From Micropruina sp. (GTDB lineage Bacteria; Actinomycetota; Actinomycetes; Propionibacteriales; Propionibacteriaceae), in the NCBI GenBank assembly GCA_016711105.1, contig JADJTO010000033.1, positions 1 through 64,000 of the forward strand: 64,000 bases of DNA, written 5' to 3'. The notes under the pieces were generated by a model. The model had not been told where the DNA came from, ran no database searches, and was given only the letters and a program-made list of their open reading frames with translations. Made by a program: the position numbers and the translations under genes. This document shows, piece by piece, positions 63,505 to 64,000 of this stretch. How positions within the stretch are numbered: the stretch's first letter is position 1; each line of letters begins with the position of its first letter.

Positions 63505-64000
63505 ATGAGCGTCCACATCGTCTACGAATCCTTGTTCGGCAACACCAGATTGGTGGCCGAAGCCATCGCGGAAGGTTTCCGCTCGGGGGGTGTGGAGACA
63601 GCCGTCGGCAGAGTCGCCGAGGCGGCACCGGAACTGCCCGAGGGGACCGACCTGCTGCTGGTCGGGGGGCCGGTGCACGCGTTCGGGATGACCCAGCAGA
63701 CAACCCGGGAAGACGCCGTCCGGCAGGGTGCCACCGAGGGTGACACGAAGGTCGGCCTGCGGGAGTGGATTTCTGGGATCACGCCGCAACCCGGTTTACG
63801 GGTCCTCACCTTCGACACCCATGTGACCCAGAAGTGGGTGCCAGGCTCGGCTGCCAAGCAGGCTGCGGAGGCGCTGGAGCTGCGGGGCTTCGCCAAGGCT
63901 GAGCGTGGGGAAACGTTCTACGTCCACGGGATCACCGGCCCCTTGGCCGACGGCGAACAGGAGCGGGCCAAGGCGTGGGGCGCTCGGCTGGCCGACCGCT
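63505..64000 (+). CDS. Flavodoxin-domain protein, truncated by the window end
   Basis: An open frame of 165 codons running off the right edge. It starts MSVHIVYESLFGNTRLVAEAIAEGF, whose S/T-x-F-GNT loop is the FMN phosphate site of flavodoxins, followed by LLLVGGPVHAFGMT and LTFDTHVTQKWVPGSAAKQAAEALELRGF. GAAAGG lies 8 nt upstream of the ATG. It resembles stand-alone flavodoxin-like proteins of actinobacteria; redox partner unknown. Confidence 0.82.
   Translation, partial: MSVHIVYESLFGNTRLVAEAIAEGFRSGGVETAVGRVAEAAPELPEGTDLLLVGGPVHAFGMTQQTTREDAVRQGATEGDTKVGLREWISGITPQPGLRVLTFDTHVTQKWVPGSAAKQAAEALELRGFAKAERGETFYVHGITGPLADGEQERAKAWGARLADR

Overview
The window is a high-GC actinobacterial chromosome segment. 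Coding density is high, ATGA and GTGA gene overlaps are frequent, GTG and TTG starts are common, and many genes have a TANNNT -10 box only 6-8 nt before the start codon (leaderless transcription). The gene set includes the methylmalonyl-CoA mutase pair mutA-mutB with meaB, a sucCD-perM-purN-purH-DUF3017-mdh block, a PucR regulator, and several PspC proteins. It points to the Propionibacteriales (Propionibacteriaceae or a near relative). No rRNA, tRNA, CRISPR array, IS element or prophage was seen.

Layout. 1-0.95 kb: a HigB-type toxin with the start of its antitoxin, and a cupin. 0.95-4.9 kb: chorismate mutase, a membrane protein, cysE-cysK, and divergent guaA. 4.9-9.1 kb: an envelope-stress module of two PspC proteins and a 57-aa membrane protein, divergent from a PspC-histidine kinase and its response regulator. 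9.2-12.8 kb: pcrA and an M23 peptidase. 12.9-22.6 kb: sucC-sucD, an exported two-module protein, perM, purN-purH-DUF3017, mdh and a histidine phosphatase. 22.7-26.1 kb: a secreted multidomain alpha-amylase ending in a piece of a pullulanase N-terminal domain. 26.2-29.8 kb: purU, icd, a flavodoxin-fold reductase and a TrhA/hemolysin III protein.

29.9-40.4 kb is the most interesting region. PucR is divergent from an operon of DUF2877, FdrA-like, DUF1116, carbamate kinase, biuret-hydrolase-like amidohydrolase and NCS2-like permease genes, and the operon faces an allophanate hydrolase gene (atzF). This looks like a route that takes up a ureido compound, splits it partly by phosphorolysis to carbamoyl phosphate (giving ATP, CO2 and NH3) and partly by biuret and allophanate hydrolysis. 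40.5-45.6 kb: two polymer glycosyltransferase-type genes, a CNNM/CorC protein and an APH-fold kinase. 45.6-51.8 kb: mutA-mutB-meaB and a second APH-fold kinase. 52.1-58.9 kb: a nucleoside uptake and salvage operon (BMP lipoprotein, ATPase, two permeases, cytidine deaminase, adenosine deaminase). 58.9-64 kb: a PiT phosphate transporter and partner, a YegP protein, metG, a uridine kinase and a truncated flavodoxin.

Caution: about 18 single-base frameshifts interrupt otherwise intact and often essential genes (guaA, sucC, mutB twice, meaB, add and others). Most lie at or next to short C or G runs, which fits uncorrected sequencing indels better than real pseudogenes. These genes are given as full-length CDS spans, with the shift position stated.
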